Part shown: positions 1 to 12,961 of the stretch, piece by piece
Numbering within the stretch: position 1 is the first letter of the stretch
Layout: the number at the start of each line of letters is the position of its first letter
Assembly: GCA_963989385.1 (NCBI GenBank)
Contig: OZ022508.1
Span: 52,305,087-52,369,086 of the forward strand
Length of the DNA: 64,000 nt
Reading direction: 5' to 3'
Origin: Ctena decussata
Taxonomy: Eukaryota; Mollusca; Bivalvia; Lucinida; Lucinidae
Position numbers and translations under genes: made by a program
Notes under the pieces: generated by a model
Told to the model about the DNA's origin: nothing
The model's input: the letters and a program-made list of their open reading frames with translations, nothing else
Databases searched by the model: none

Positions 1-178
1 GAATACAATAATTGCTTTGACAGGTTTTCTAGGAATTAAGTTTCAATGCTTTCTTCAGTATACAGCTCTATAATTTTTTTTTAACAGCACCATCTAATTT
101 GTCACTTTAGTATCAAAAAAGGAACTGAGTACTATTTCTTCATTAGATATACTAAATGCATTTAAATGCATTTTTTTA
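1..178. other. AT-rich unique sequence
   Basis: No gene or repeat recognised before the start of the first TGACCTTGACC element. Confidence 0.5.
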
Positions 179-1702
179 GCTCACCTGAGCCAGCGGCTCG
201 AGGGGAGCTTATAGGATGGTAAGGCTCTGTCATCCGTTGTCGTCCGTCCGTCTGTCAACATTTTCAAACGACTTTTCCTCTGAAACCGCTGGGCTGATAG
301 TAACCAAATTTCATGTAGAGCCTCTAGGGGGCGGGGGAACAAAAAATTATTCAAACCGTCCTTGTCACATGACCAACATGGTCGCAACATCCATATATGG
401 TAAAAACCTTTAAAAAATCTTCTTCTTCAGAACCAATGGGCCGATGGCCTTGAAACTTGGTATGAAGCATCAAGTACACGAGTACCACCAAGATTGCACA
501 AATTATGACCTTGGGTTGACCTTGACCTTTTTTTACGGTAAGGTCAGATTTGCTTTCTGAAGCTTTTTTAATGGGAAAATGCTAGGTCATTCTTTGACCT
601 TTGACCCTGGTTCCTTCGCATATTTTGACAATTTCACACGTCTCCTAAAAAGCCACTGGGCCAATGGTAACCAAATTTCATGTAGAGCCTCTAGGGGGCG
701 GGGGAACGAAAATTTGGGCAAACGGTCTGGGTCACATGACCAACATGGCCGCCATGCCCATACATGGTAAAAATGTTTAAAAATCTTCTTCTCCAGAACC
801 AATAGGCTGATGGCCTTGAAACTTGGTATGTAGCATTGGGAACGCAAGTACTACCAAGATTATTAAAATTATGACCTTGGGTTGACCTTGACCTTTTTTA
901 CGGTAAGGTCAAATTTGCTTTCTGTAGCTTTTATATGGGAAAATGCTGGAACATAAGATTTCTTGGAAACTCTTGAAGAATTTGACCTGAAAATTGGTTT
1001 ATACAGTCATCTTCATAAGTACATGAAAATTTATGCATACGAGAGGTCAATTCATTCTTTGACCTTTGACCCTGGTCTCTCATATTTTGACAATTTCTCA
1101 CATCTCCTCAAAAGCCACTGGGCCAATTGTAACCAAATTTCATATAAAGCCTCTAGGGGCTGAGCGAACGAAAATCTGTTCAAACGGTCTGGGTCACATG
1201 ACCAACATAGCAGCCATGCCCATATATGGGAAAAATGTTTAATAATCTTCTTCTCCAGAACCAAATGATCGATGGCCTTGAAACTTGGTATATAGCATCA
1301 GGTACTTGAGTACTATCAAGATTGTTTAAATGATGACCTTGGGCTGACCTTGACCTTTTTAAGGTAAGGTCAGGTATGGGAAAATGCTAGAACATAAGAT
1401 TTCATTAGAAGTTTAGAAGATTTTTGCCTTAAAATTGGAAAGTACAGTCATCTTAATTGGTACATGGAAGATTTTGTGGGTGCAAGTGGTCAAGATCATT
1501 CTTTGACCTCTGACCCATGTCTCTCATATTTTGACAATTTCAGACATCTCCTCAAAAGCCACTGAGCTAATTGTAACCAAATTTTATACACAGCCTTCAG
1601 GGGCTGAGGGAACAAAAATTTATTCAAGCTGTCTAGGTCACATGGCCTACATAGCCACCATACTGAGATGAGCGATTCAGGGCCTCATGGCCCTCTTGTT
1701 TT
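179..1702 (+). mobile_element. TGACCTTGACC repeat element, copy 1
   Basis: Starts AGCTCACCTGAGCC and ends in sequence whose reverse complement reads CGCTCATCTCAG, so the ends are inverted-repeat-like. Inside, a roughly 430-bp module repeats imperfectly (CCAAATTTCATGTAGAGCC, GGTCACATGACCAACATGG, TGACCTTGACCTTTTT). Inverted copy at 10585-12245 and a partial copy at the right window edge. The short open frames here are repeat shadows. Probably a non-autonomous DNA element. Confidence 0.7.
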
Positions 1703-1909
1703 AATTTTGTGACATATGTTGGACTAAATGAAAATCAAATCCAGCTTAAATTGTATAGGAAGCCATTAAAATGAAATATACAGTTCCATCAGTTACAGAG
1801 CCGATAATATTTTACAGTTTATTTGACGAAATTAACATAATTTCAGGCTTCCTTCTGTCACTTAGATTATAATTAATTTCTCCAGATAACTGTAACTTCA
1901 ACATTTTTG

Positions 1910-2145
1910 AGCCGCGGCACGAGAAAACCAGAAAAGTGGTTGTGCGCCCAGCGCAGACTCAGATCAGCCTGAGCATCCACCCAGTCTGACCAGACCCTTC
2001 GCTAAGCACTTAAAGGATAGCTTATGGTCTAAGCTACCTCCATGCGGACAGGGAAGACTCTGATCAGACTGGGCGGATGCCCAGGCTGATCCGAGTCTGC
2101 GCTGGGCGCACAACCACTTTGTTGGTTTTCTCGTGTCGCAGCTAT
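1910..2145. repeat. Palindromic MITE, CACGAGAAAACC family, copy 1
   Basis: Imperfect palindrome. Left arm has GCACGAGAAAACCAG and GCGCCCAGCGCAGACTC; the right arm is the reverse complement, ending TTTTCTCGTGTCGCAGC. Other copies near 14170, 23045, 37215, 48706 and 51085. Confidence 0.85.
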
Positions 2146-2534
2146 TATTATATAATGTATTTTTCACTGTGTGATACTTAATCACATTAACATGTATGTG
2201 ATCACTTAATAATTAATGAAAACATTGTTTACAGTAAGATCATAAATATTTGTACTTACAATTTGAATAATTATTCCTATAAACAATATGTAGTGTCCAC
2301 AGAAGTCCCATGGCCACAAGAAAATAATTCATCCTGTTTAGTTGTAAAGCTTACTGGGAAATGGAACTATTCCATCTACATGGCTGCACACCTTTTGGCT
2401 GAGATAAAAAATGCATTGCCTTAATTTGCATAAAAATTGATACACCTTAAACAGTTTCTGTAATTATCCCGAAATCTTAAGAAATTGAATTTCCTTAAGG
2501 TGATTTGTCAGAAACTTACTGAAGACATGCCATA

Positions 2535-2800
2535 AAAATACTAAACATCGAGACACCAAAATATTATTACCGTAATTAATCTAAAATGAAAAGTTTGGTT
2601 CCACAATGCAGTAATGTGTCCGAAACATGCAGCTGGAATGGAGAACAGTGTAGTCCCAGATCAGACTGCTCCTATAGGAGCACTCTGATCTTGGTCTAGA
2701 CTGGTTGCTGAGACTGTCTCTCCTAATACTTGAATTTTTAGGGTAGCAAATTGTGCGCATACTGATCAGACTCAGTTTGTCACAGTATTTTGTGTTATTT
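2535..2800. repeat. Palindromic MITE, GATCAGACTGCTCC family, copy
   Basis: Core GATCAGACTGCTCCTATAGG with its inverted partner, flanked by imperfect arms. Family ends read TAAATATTGGGACA in better copies (55.4 and 57.7 kb). Confidence 0.6.
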
Positions 2801-3084
2801 TGGTATGTGGAACTTTCAGACGTGCAAAATTATGCAGAATTGCACTTAAGTATTTTTTTAATAAAATCAATTTTAATCTCATGACGGCCCCAAGTTCATT
2901 CCAATTCATTTCTGCCCTATCACTTTAAGAAATTGGCTGAATTGTTTCCGATAACTCTCCAAATGAGCCTTAAAAAGTTACTTCCAATTATAGCTCGTTG
3001 TAATTATCCTAACTATTGGGACACCTGAAACTATTCCTTTATTCATCCTAAAATTTGAATAAATTGACTTTTAATTCAAAAACC

Positions 3085-3190
3085 TACTCATGTGTCATAA
3101 AATGCCTGATGGAATTGCAAACAGTGTAGACCCTGATCAGGAGCAGTCTGATCAGGGTCTACACTGTTTGCTGGAGGACTCCTTTCCAAA
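3085..3190. repeat. Hairpin of the CCCTGATCAG family
   Basis: GTGTAGACCCTGATCAGG followed by its inverse around AGCAGTC: a near-perfect hairpin at about 3122-3172. It lies inside an open frame at 3090-3440 that is a repeat shadow. Confidence 0.75.
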
Positions 3191-3399
3191 CATTAAGGAT
3201 CCTTTTGGTATATTTTTGAAGAGCAATTATGTTGCTGAGAGGTTCAGGTCTACAACACTTCATCTCAGTAGTTTACTTTTACTACCTGGCTTAATTGGAG
3301 AGGCATGTCAAATATGCATTTATCAACTCAGCTACTGTTTTACTGCTTTATTGGAACCTTGTCCATGTGAAAACAGGCTTTGTTACTTGGCCATCTGGC

Positions 3400-3615
3400 A
3401 CACAATGTTGAATCAACATACAATCAACATTGATTCATGAATCAGCATTGATTCTATGATGATTCAATATTGTGTGCCTGATGAATCAACATTGAGTCCA
3501 TGTCGATTCAACATCTGTGCCTGATGAATCACATAGATTCCATGTTGATTCTGCATTGTGTGCCTGATGAATCAAAATTGATTCCATGTTGATTCCATGT
3601 TGATTCAACATTTCC
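3400..3615. repeat. TGATTCAACATTG tandem/palindromic repeats
   Basis: Repeated TTGATTCA and GAATCAACATTG words with TGTGTGCCTGATGAATC links, about 60-bp spacing. A related block lies at 47880-48245. Confidence 0.7.
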
Positions 3616-3619
3616 AAAC

Positions 3620-5140
3620 AGTCTATGCACCAATGCAGTCTAGATTTTCAAAGTAGATGAGAAGGCAATGATCAGGAACTGACATAATCCCTTATCACAT
3701 CATGCCCTAGACACCAAGTGGGAAAGAAAAAAAATATAGTACACAAAGCAAAATAATATACTGTACAGAGTAGGTGGAAAACCAACAGGTGACCTCTTTC
3801 CCAGCAGATGGGTATGAGGCTACTCTAGGTAATATATAAAACATCAAAAAGACTAATAAGGAGCAGACAAACAATGACAATAATAATATACCACCACAGA
3901 AGCAATGCCTTGGAACGGTCAGTAATAAATTGCTGGGGCACTTTAATAGATTTTACTTGTAAGTGTACACAGCCCTTGCCCTGGTTTCTGTTGTGGTTCA
4001 TAAACATACTATTTGGTCCATACCAGTTTTAAAAGGACTCTAACCGCTCAGTGGATGAAAGCAGCATGAAGTGTTGTTTCAGGTTTTTTGATCCTTTTGA
4101 AACTAATCAGTCTTTGAATCGACTGCCCAATTAAAATTAAGAAATTACAGTATGCTTTTTTTCTGGTTTCGTCACCAGATATTGTCAGGGTCACTGACGA
4201 GGCTTTATTAGCTGAAACTACGTAGTCTGGCCCATGTTCCTACTTCTGTATGTATTCTCTGCTCTTGAAGGAACTTTTAAGATTTTAATATTATTATTAT
4301 AGCTAACTTTCAATGATATTTTTTCTGGATTTCTGCAATTTTGAAATCGTAAAATTAATTTGTTCAGTCGACATATACTTATTGTTTTAAAAAAAGGAGC
4401 AGTCATTAGAGTGGGAGTGCTAGTTAGAATTAACACGGTAGGCCAGGAGTTTTTATGTACAAGATTCTGCAGCAAATTAGATGCAAACCTTAAATAATAA
4501 TTGTATTCAGCTGACTTTGAAGACATAAATAAGACATGATAGAAACGTGATGAAATAGATCTCAGTACTTGACAAGGTGGAGATAAAAGTTTGAAATGAA
4601 TCAAAAGATATACTCCACCCAGATAGTCAGGACTGAAAATTATTTTTGAGAGCAGTGCCAAGGAAAATGCATGGAAAAAGAAATGAGAGACCATGCAACC
4701 TTTACAGTATGATCACAGCCTTCTTAATATTTTTGAAAACCATTCAGGCAGCAACAGAGGTCTTGACCTTCAATGTTATCCAGGGAAGCAAATAGTAATT
4801 TAAGTCTTAAAAGTTGTTCCTCTTTGTAAAAGTGGAGGAAAAAACAAATGCACAGGGTTATAACAATAAGTTTCCTTACTTAAAACCACACAAATCCCAG
4901 ACCAACCTGCGTCCGACAGTCCGCACATCTGAGCAACTGGTCTACTGAATCTCCTTTTAATTTCTGGTCTTAATTTCTTTCCTTCAAGAGTTGACTCTCA
5001 ATGAGAATGGAGGCAAAAATGAAAATGGTAGAGTTAGTTCCCCTGTTAGTGTACATATTCACCTTAATAGATACACTACTAATTACTTTAATGGATTTTT
5101 CCAACTTAGATTGCCTTTCAAGGGGTGTTTTGAGGGTTGT
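3620..5140. other. AT-rich region, no gene recognised
   Basis: The longest frame is 158 codons on the minus strand (4218-4694). Its composition (long runs of I, L, N, S, K) is what AT-rich non-coding DNA gives. No splice context or domain seen. The LRRIQ1 transcript ends near 19.4 kb, so this is intergenic. Confidence 0.5.
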
Positions 5141-5159
5141 TTAATGGCAAATAATACAG

Positions 5160-5300
5160 ACTCTGATCAGAATACTCCTGAATTTGGAGCCTTCTAGAAA
5201 GGGGTCTACTCTTGAAGGAAAGATTTTCCCCCTAATGGGGCAAATTTTTCCTTTAAGAGTTGACCCCATTGAGTAGAAATAAGTTGTTTCTCCTGCCCCT
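5160..5300. repeat. AAAGGAAAGAATTTGCTCC palindromic MITE, copies near 5.2 and 5.75 kb
   Basis: Two copies at about 5165-5290 and 5730-5830. Each has GGGGTCTACTC or GGGGTCAACTC, TTAAAGGAAAG, a central gap, then the inverse. Many more copies of the family occur across the window. Confidence 0.8.
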
Positions 5301-6439
5301 GGGACTTCACTCTTCTTGCATCCCTGTCTCAGTACTAATAGTGCAGGCAGCATGTGCACTTTTCATGAAAAACAAGTTCACGAAAGAGTCTAAATTACCT
5401 GCTGATGTACCAGGTATCATGGAGATTTCTTAAGCAGTTTGTATGCATTTTAGCATTCTTAGATAATTTAATAGACTAAAAAAATATTCTTTATCAAGTC
5501 ATTCAACAGCAAATGTTGGAAAACGATGGCAGTTTTTTGAAGTACATTAAAATCACAAGTGTTTAATGCCTAGAAAAACAGATTATTTCTTATTTTCAAT
5601 TTTCTTCAAGCAACTAGCAGAATTAGCATCTCATGACTGTCAAAATTCAAAGATAAAAAATTAGTGTCATAATGGTTAAGATGAATAGATATACTTTCAA
5701 GGGGAGCAAATCTTTCAGTTTCTGGTTTGCCTCCCTTCTCAATAGGGGTCAACTCTTAAAGGAAAGAATTTGCTCCTTAGGAGCAAATTCTTATTTTAAG
5801 AGTAGACCCCTTTTTGAAAGGGTTTCAACATCCAGGTAAGCAAACCTGAAGTCACTAAATGTACCTCCCTTTGAGAAACTGGCAGAAAAACATGCAAGTG
5901 TATCCATACATCTTAAGATGCTGCAATACATTATTCAGGTATTTCAGATTATGTATTCATGATTCCAAAATTATGGCATTTATAACTTTTCTGCAGCTAT
6001 CATTAGCTTCCTTTATCTCTGACAGATTTTTATGGAACATTTAATTTTTATAATGTTGATATATTGCAGACATTCTCTGTGTTGAAAAAATGCAGACTGA
6101 TATATTGTCCAAAATTATCTTTTAAGACTCACCGTGATGTCTTTAAATATTTCGACAGAGGTGTATGAGCAAACAGTGTAGACCCAGATCAGACTGCTTC
6201 TGTCTATATAGCAGTATCAGAATCAGTAGTATTGTTATTTCTTCAGCAGTTTTTGACACTTCCCAGCATGTTCATATTTAAGGTGACTGGATACACTTTC
6301 AGGGGAAGCAACTCTACCATTTTCAGTTTTGCTTTTCTTTTTCAGTGAAGGTCTACTGACAAAGGAAAGAATTCTTTCCTTGAATTTGGAAGGGTTGCTG
6401 GCCCAGGGAAGCAAACAGGAAACTAGAAACATGGTAACT

Positions 6440-7628
6440 AATAGAGCCCCGCCTTTATGAAACTGTTGACAACATTTAAGTCATATGTGCCCAACCAGAA
6501 ATAACAATACCAGCTTTCTGCTATCATGTTGTTCCTTCATATTCATTAAGCCTCTGGTAGTGTCATCAAGATATGGGCAAAATACCAAATCACGATTGAT
6601 TAAAACATGGGCAACAACTCTATGAAGTACTTAAAATAACAAAGGGTTATAACTCTGTTAAAAATGAAGTTGTAGTTATGTTTTTTTTTCTCTACACATT
6701 GTCCGATGATGTTTATATTTGTACAAAGTTTTGTGAAAATATCTTCAACAATTTTAAAGTTAGAGGTTGAACATGTTTTCCAGACTGTCAACTAGAAAGG
6801 GGAATAATTCCGTAAAAAATGTAGATGAAGTTTCAGTTCTTATTCTCTGCTCATTGATATTATGTACAAGTTCTATGAAAATATCTTTGATGCTTTAAAA
6901 GCTATACAGCAGACATGCTTTCTATATTCAAAAAGATTACAAAGGGGCATAATTCAGTAACAAGTTTAGGCAGAGTTAGGATTCTTGTTCTCTGCACATC
7001 GTCTGATGATGATTTACAGTTGTACCAAGTCATGTGAAAATATCTCACACGGTTTCAGAGTTAAAAAGTGGACACGATTTCTGCCCTCAAAATTTCAAAG
7101 GGACATGATTCAGTAAAAAACATAGGCAGAGTTATGGTTCTTGTTCTCTGCATATCGTCTGATGATGATTTACATTTGTACCAAGTCTCGTGAAAATATC
7201 TTTAACGGGTTCAGAGTTATGAAGCAGACACAATTTCTGTACTAAAAATTACAAAGGGGCATAATTCAGTAAATATTGTAGGCAGAGTTATGGTTCTTGT
7301 TCTCTGCACATCGTCTGATGATGCTTTACATTTGTACCAAGTCTCGTCAAAATATCTCTAACGGTTTCAGAGTTATGAAGCAGACACAATTTCTGTACTA
7401 AAAATTACAAAGGGGCATAATTCAGTAAATATAGTAGGCAGAGTTATGGTTCTTGTTCTCTGCACATCGTCTGATGATGCTTTACATTTGTACCAAGTCT
7501 CGTGAACATATCTCTAACGGTTTCAGAGTTATTGAGCGGACACGAAATGATGACGGACGGACGGACAGACGGACGGACAAGGTGATTACTATAGGGCCTC
7601 CGCAGACTTCGTCTGGCGGGGCCCTAAT
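6440..7628. mobile_element. GGGCCCCGCC element with internal tandem repeats, copy 1
   Basis: Left end has ACTAATAGAGCCCCGCC and the right end GGCGGGGCCCTAAT, an inverted repeat. Between them are about five 150-155-bp tandem modules (GGGGCATAATTCAGTAA, TTCTCTGCACATCGTCTG, GGTTTCAGAGTTATGAAGC) and a GGACGGACGG stretch before the right end. The second copy is at 14697-17348. Confidence 0.8.
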
Positions 7629-7639
7629 CACAAGTCATC

Positions 7640-8390
7640 TCCCTTTGAAAAAACATGAAAGTTTACCCATAGTAACTTGTTTGAAATTTTATTTTGCAGA
7701 ATGCAGTATGATGAGGTGCGTTTGGCCCAGGTTGGAATAGAATGGACTGTGAGAAATAAAACTTTACCAGTGCGCACAGCCATGAATTCTGGTGTGTCTT
7801 TTCATACCAAAAATTATGCAAGTATGTGAAATATAACAGGAGCTAGGGTCTTTGCTGGTGACATTTTTTTTTTACTGGTTGTTGGCTTGCTTTTTCAAAA
7901 CACACTGGAGACAGAGAGGGGGTCTGTTTGAGCAAAACAGAATTTGAAGAAATCAAAATTGGAGGAGGCCTCTGTGTGTGTGTTTGGGGGTTGGGAGTTG
8001 GGAAGGGTGGGGAATATTATTCCTAAAGCAGTCTTATGTAGTTCTCTAATATTTACTCAGACATCCTGTTCTATTCAAACAGTTTTGTCTCAATATTCAA
8101 GAGCAATATGGTAATCTGCACCATGCACTGCATTATCAGCAAACATAACTATTTAAATGAATTTCACTGTGGTATCATCACAGCATTTTTCGCAACATCC
8201 TGAGAAATGATGTCTTGGGATGTCTGCAAATGGCAGACTCTGACCAGCTTGTGCATCCCACACTGACTGCACATTCTTGCTTTCTGCTGACAAAACAAGG
8301 TGTTATAAACAGACTGATCAAATTCTTAGGCTATTGAAACTGGTCATAGTCTTATTGCACGTGTACGGTAACAATGGTAACACATTTTTC
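7640..8390. other. Unique region with a G-rich tract
   Basis: No gene recognised. Contains a G-quadruplex-type tract at 7986-8012, five runs of three or more G separated by 1-3 bases. Confidence 0.5.
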
Positions 8391-8396
8391 TTATGA

Positions 8397-8662
8397 CACA
8401 CTACATTTTGTATTACGGTGTATGGGTATACCCCCACATTTAACTGCCATTTCTTTCAAAGGGAGACAACTATTGTGACTTCTGTTTACTTCCCTGGATG
8501 ACACAGCTCTTTCAAAATGGGGGTCAACTCTTAAAGGAAAGAATTTGCTCCTATGGGAGCAAATTCTTTTCTTTAAGAGTTGATCCCCATTTGAAAGGGA
8601 GGCAAAGATAAAACTGGCAGAGTTGCTTCCCCTGAAGGTGTGCCTGTACACCATAAGAAATT
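8397..8662. repeat. AAAGGAAAGAATTTGCTCC MITE, complete copy
   Basis: About 265 bp with ends GGTGTATGGGTATACC and GGTGTGCCTGTACACC (inverted), inner arms GGGAGACAAC and GTTGCTTCCCC, and a central palindrome GGGGTCAACTCTTAAAGG with its inverse. One of the best-preserved copies, useful as the family model. Confidence 0.85.
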
Positions 8663-8844
8663 TATCATTTCAAAGGATATTAAGAAAGCTCATTTGTTCT
8701 GGGTGCAACTGTGGAAGACCTTATCACAATATTGCACTGTTGCAGCTGTGAGGCATTAAAAATACATTATTTTTCCTGCACAATTTCTAAAAGTAGGTGG
8801 AGTCCATGAACAGAATGGATAAAAGACCAGGGTTCGAGGTAATA

Positions 8845-8965
8845 AACCTTGAGAATAATCTCAAACTCAAAATAAAGCACACTGAATAAAGCACACTGAT
8901 TGGCTGCTTCTGAGCACATGCTTTATTTTGAGTTTGAGATTATTCTCAAGTTTTATAATCTCGGG
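8845..8965. repeat. Palindrome AACTTGAGAATAATCTC
   Basis: GAGAATAATCTCAAACTC with AAAATAAAGCACACTGA and then the inverse; includes a short tandem duplication AATAAAGCACACTG. A related copy is at 42765-42910. Confidence 0.8.
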
Positions 8966-9369
8966 GCCAGAGCTGACTTTAAACCTTAATGAATTATTTA
9001 TTAGGGGCACCTTTCTCATTTTGCCACTAAATTCTGGAATGGATTTCTCCATCTTTGAATTTGCTCTCAGGAGAAACAAAACTCTTTGCTGATTGGTGGA
9101 CATTGCAAACCCCTAGCTTAGCAGTTAGGTCTGGGTCTAGACTGTTTGCTCAGACTCAAATTCTGAAGAGTTTTAATTCATAGAAGAGTCAATTCATAGT
9201 AGAGTTGACATTTTAAGTGGAATCCTTTAATAATTCATGTCCATCTATACTGAGATTAACAATTACCTCTCACTAGTTCTGTTATCAAATTCACAACCTC
9301 TGAAAGTATATTGAGAATACTGCTTGTTTTTTTAAAGCAGGGGCAATGTCTGTGACTAACTTTCTGTTA

Positions 9370-9480
9370 CTTTCCTGGGTAACAAAACCTTCCAGAAAGG
9401 GGTCTAGTCTAGAAGGAAAGAATTTGCTCCTTCTGAAGAAGCAAATTCATTCCTTTTACAGTTGACCGCTAGTGATTAGG
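9370..9480. repeat. AAAGGAAAGAATTTGCTCC MITE, degraded copy
   Basis: GGGGTCTAGTCTAGAAGGAA, GAATTTGCTCCTTC and the inverse GAAGCAAATTCATTCC. Confidence 0.7.
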
Positions 9481-9484
9481 GTTT

Positions 9485-10280
9485 GCAAAAATAGAAATTG
9501 CAAAGTTTCTTACTGCTGTAAAGGCCTGAAGGGTGCTAATACTTTTCAGCGAAAGAAATGCTTTATTTTGGCATGTAACAGTGAAACAATGTTGTACCAT
9601 CATTAATGTAACTTCAACAATTATTCTAATGCAGTTACAATGTACTGCAACGTATGATTCGATAACATGAAAAATTTGTGATGGATATATCCTGCAATAT
9701 ACTGTCAGAGAAACATAATGTCCCTTCGCATTGGCTAACATCTGGATAGACATTGCTGAAAGTGCTTGATTTAGGTATAAAACAGCACTTTTTGAAAGTT
9801 GAAAATTTGAAGAAACAAAAAGCATTAGCAATGGGGATAACTGTTTTGTAAAGTGTCATCTTGCAAGTTAAATTGTTAACTGTATAGTTGCAGAATGCCT
9901 ATAGCAGCTCCACTAACATGTCCCCATAAAACTAAATTTGTGACCATAAAATCGGCACTTTACCTCCGGTCGAAATTTAACATAACTTCAGTGGCTGATT
10001 TTAAGTGATAAGGTGGTCAATATTAAACAATTATTGAACTTTGTTGAGGTGTTGATGCAGTTTTATAAATCAGCAAACCACATATTGACCTATTTGAAGC
10101 ATTCGTCAGTATGTTAAGTTTGCAGGTAAAAAAACACAACTGCACATTCTCCACAAATATAATGCACAAAATGTCGTAAAGCTGAACACTACACAAGTGG
10201 ATATGGTTGAATAGACACTGCACTGATGTTCATAGGATACTGCCCATCTTAAATGTGCTAAGTATTTTAAAAATAATTAA
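9485..10280. other. Unique AT-rich region
   Basis: Overlapping short frames on the minus strand only; no domain, no splice context. Nothing recognised. Confidence 0.4.
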
Positions 10281-10289
10281 GGTCAATGG

Positions 10290-10480
10290 GTTCACTTTCA
10301 GGTAAAGCAACTCTGCCATTATCATTTTTGCCTCCCTTCTCAGTGGGAGGTCAACTCCTAAAGGTAAGATGGAGCAAATTCTTTCTTTTAAGAGTATACC
10401 CCTTTTGAAAGAGCTTAATCACCCAGGTAGTAGTATAAATGGCAGAAAACTATAGAGGTGTACCCGCACATCTTAAAATG
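10290..10480. repeat. AAAGGAAAGAATTTGCTCC MITE, degraded copy
   Basis: GGTAAAGCAACTCTGCC, GGGAGGTCAACTCC, GAGCAAATTCTTTC and AGAGTATACCCC; ends GTGTACCCGCACA. Confidence 0.7.
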
Positions 10481-10584
10481 CCTTTTCTGTTCTGTTCTGT
10501 TTCAGTTCTCATTACCACGTTCCCCAAATGGCTCAGCATAATCATAGTTGCACATACCTGGCACCAAGTGTCCGTCCATAAAAA

Positions 10585-12245
10585 AACTCACCTGAGTATG
10601 GTGGCCATGTAGGTCATATGTGACCTAGACTGCTCGAATAAATTTTCGTTCCCTCAGCCCCTGGAGGCTGTGTATGAAATTTGATTACAATTAGCCCAGT
10701 GGCTTTTGAGGGGATGTCTTAAATTGTCAAAATATGGGAGACATGGGTCAGAGGTAAAAGAATGACCTTGACCTCTTGTACATATTAATTTTTCATGTAC
10801 TCATTAAGATGACTATACCAATTTTTAGGCCAAGATCTTCTAAAGTTGCCATGAAATCTTATGTTCTAGCATTTTCCTATACTTGACATTGCCTTAAAAA
10901 AGGTCAAGGTCAGCCCAAGGTCATCGTCTGAATAATCTTTATAGTACTCAAGTACCTGATACTATATACCAAGTTTCAAGGCCATCAATCATTTGGTTCT
11001 TGAGAAGAAAATTTGTTATGGTTTTTGCCATATATGGGCATTGCGGCAATGTTGGTCATGTGACCTAGACCGTTTGAACAAATTTTCGTTCCCTCAGCCC
11101 CTAGAGGCTCTATACGAAATTTGGTTACAATTGGCCATGTGGCTTTTAAGGAGATGTATGAAACTGTCACAATATGAGAGATGAGGGTCAAAGGTCAAAG
11201 AATGACCTTGACCTCTTGTACATATTAATTTTCATGTACTCATTAAGATGACTGTATATACCAATTTTCAGGCCAAATCTTCAACAGTTTCCAAGAAATC
11301 TACTGTTCTAGCATTTTCCCATATAAAAGCTACATAAAGCAAATTTGACTTTACCGTAAAAAAAGGTCAAGGTCAACCCAAGGTCATAATTTGAATAATC
11401 TTGGTAGTACTCGTGTACCTGATGCTACATACCAAGTTTTAAGGCCATCGGCCTATGAGTTCTGAAGGAGAAGATTTTTAAACTATTTCACCATATATGG
11501 GTGTGGTGGCCATGTTGGTCATGTGACTAGGACCATTTGAACAAATTTTTGTTCCCCGGCCCTCTGAAGACTCTACATGAAATTTGGTTGCAACTGGCCC
11601 AGTGGCTTTTTTGGAGATGTGTGAAACTGTCCAAATATGAGAGACCAGTGTCAAAGGTCAAAGAATGACCTTGACCTCTTGTATGATAAATTTTCATGTA
11701 CTCATTAAGATGACAGTTTATACCAATTTTCAGATCAAAACCTTCAACGGTTTCCAAGAAATCTTATGTTCTAGCATTTTCCCAGATAAAAGCTACAGAG
11801 AGCAAATTTGACCTTACCGTAAAAAAGGTCAAGGTCATAATTTGAACAATCTTGGTACCCGATGCTACATACCAAGTTTCAAGGCCATCAGCCTATTGGT
11901 TCTGAGATGAAGAGTTTTAAAGGGTTTTTACCATATATGGGCGTGGCGGCCATGTTGGTCATGTGAACAAATTTTTGTTGCGCCGCCCCCTAAAGGCTCA
12001 ACATGAAATTTGGTTACAAATGGCCTAGTGGCTTTTGAGGAGATGTGCGAAATTGTCCAAATATGAGAGAGTAAAGGCTCTACATGAAATTTGGTTACTA
12101 TCTGCCCGGAGGTTTCAGAGGAGAAGTCGTTCGAAAATGTTGACGGACAGATGACCGACGGACGTACGATGGAGCCTGCCTATCCTATAAGCTCCCCCTG
12201 AGCCGCTGGCTTAGGTGAGCTTATAAAAACACCTTAAAATGCAGA
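10585..12245 (-). mobile_element. TGACCTTGACC repeat element, copy 2 (inverted)
   Basis: Reverse orientation of the 179-1702 element. Ends CTCACCTGAGTATGG at left and GAGCCGCTGGCTTAGGTGAG at right. Four diverged modules of about 430 bp with GGTCAAGGTCA, CCATATATGGGC and AACATGAAATTTGG words. Confidence 0.7.
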
Positions 12246-12961
12246 GCCTCTTGTTTTAAACATATTTCATTTGATACTTCAAACTTTTTGTTTTTCTATG
12301 TATGTGTTCATGGCAGTAAAATAAGACAAAATTGTTACTAATTGCAGCATATATTCCATTGAATTTTTTTAACAAACACTGCAACAAAACTACACAGATA
12401 AACAAATAAATAACATGATTTATAATTATACTGTTTCTACTACTCTTCTCAATACAAATCAGAAAAACAACTACTGCTCTAATAAATTTATCTTCCATAT
12501 AGCAAGAATTCACAAACCATGGTGACATAGCAATACACCTTAACAACAGCAGGCCTGGCTATTTGCAGCTGTCAACAACAGTGTAGCAGTAAGATTCTGG
12601 TTTATTTATACTAGTTTTTGTCTTATATTTTGCAGGACAGAGAATGCAATTAAGTTCTGGAATTAAGCCTGAAAGGTGACAGTACTAACTAACTCTAGAT
12701 AAAGTAGGGGTCTGAAGATAATTCTGGGATAATTTTTTCCTATTTCATAGTAAAAAACATAGGTTTTGACCCTTCTTTACAATTGCCTTAGTTAGGCAGT
12801 TCTAATGAAGGGTTTGAATATGTTTGATGAAGTATGAATAGAGAAATGACCTCATAATCAATCTCAGAACCCTCCCTTATGGGACAACTGTGACCTGAAC
12901 AGTGGCGAACATGAACAACTGGTGAAAGGATTCCGACAAGATTTTGCCTGAACAGAGTGAT

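Noticed and set aside
3090..3440. 116-codon plus-strand frame
   Set aside because: Its first part is the GATCAGG hairpin MITE and the rest shows no domain or splice context.
4218..4694. 158-codon minus-strand frame as a gene
   Set aside because: AT-driven composition, no motif recognised, no homologous features nearby. Not counted as coding.
6590..7560. CRISPR-like array
   Set aside because: Regular 150-bp imperfect tandem modules without spacers, inside a TIR element of an animal genome.
12602..12677. Possible small plus-strand exon (TTTTGCAG|GACAG to GAAAG|GTGAC)
   Set aside because: Splice-like ends, but only about 43 nt and no neighbouring exon that would extend the frame.
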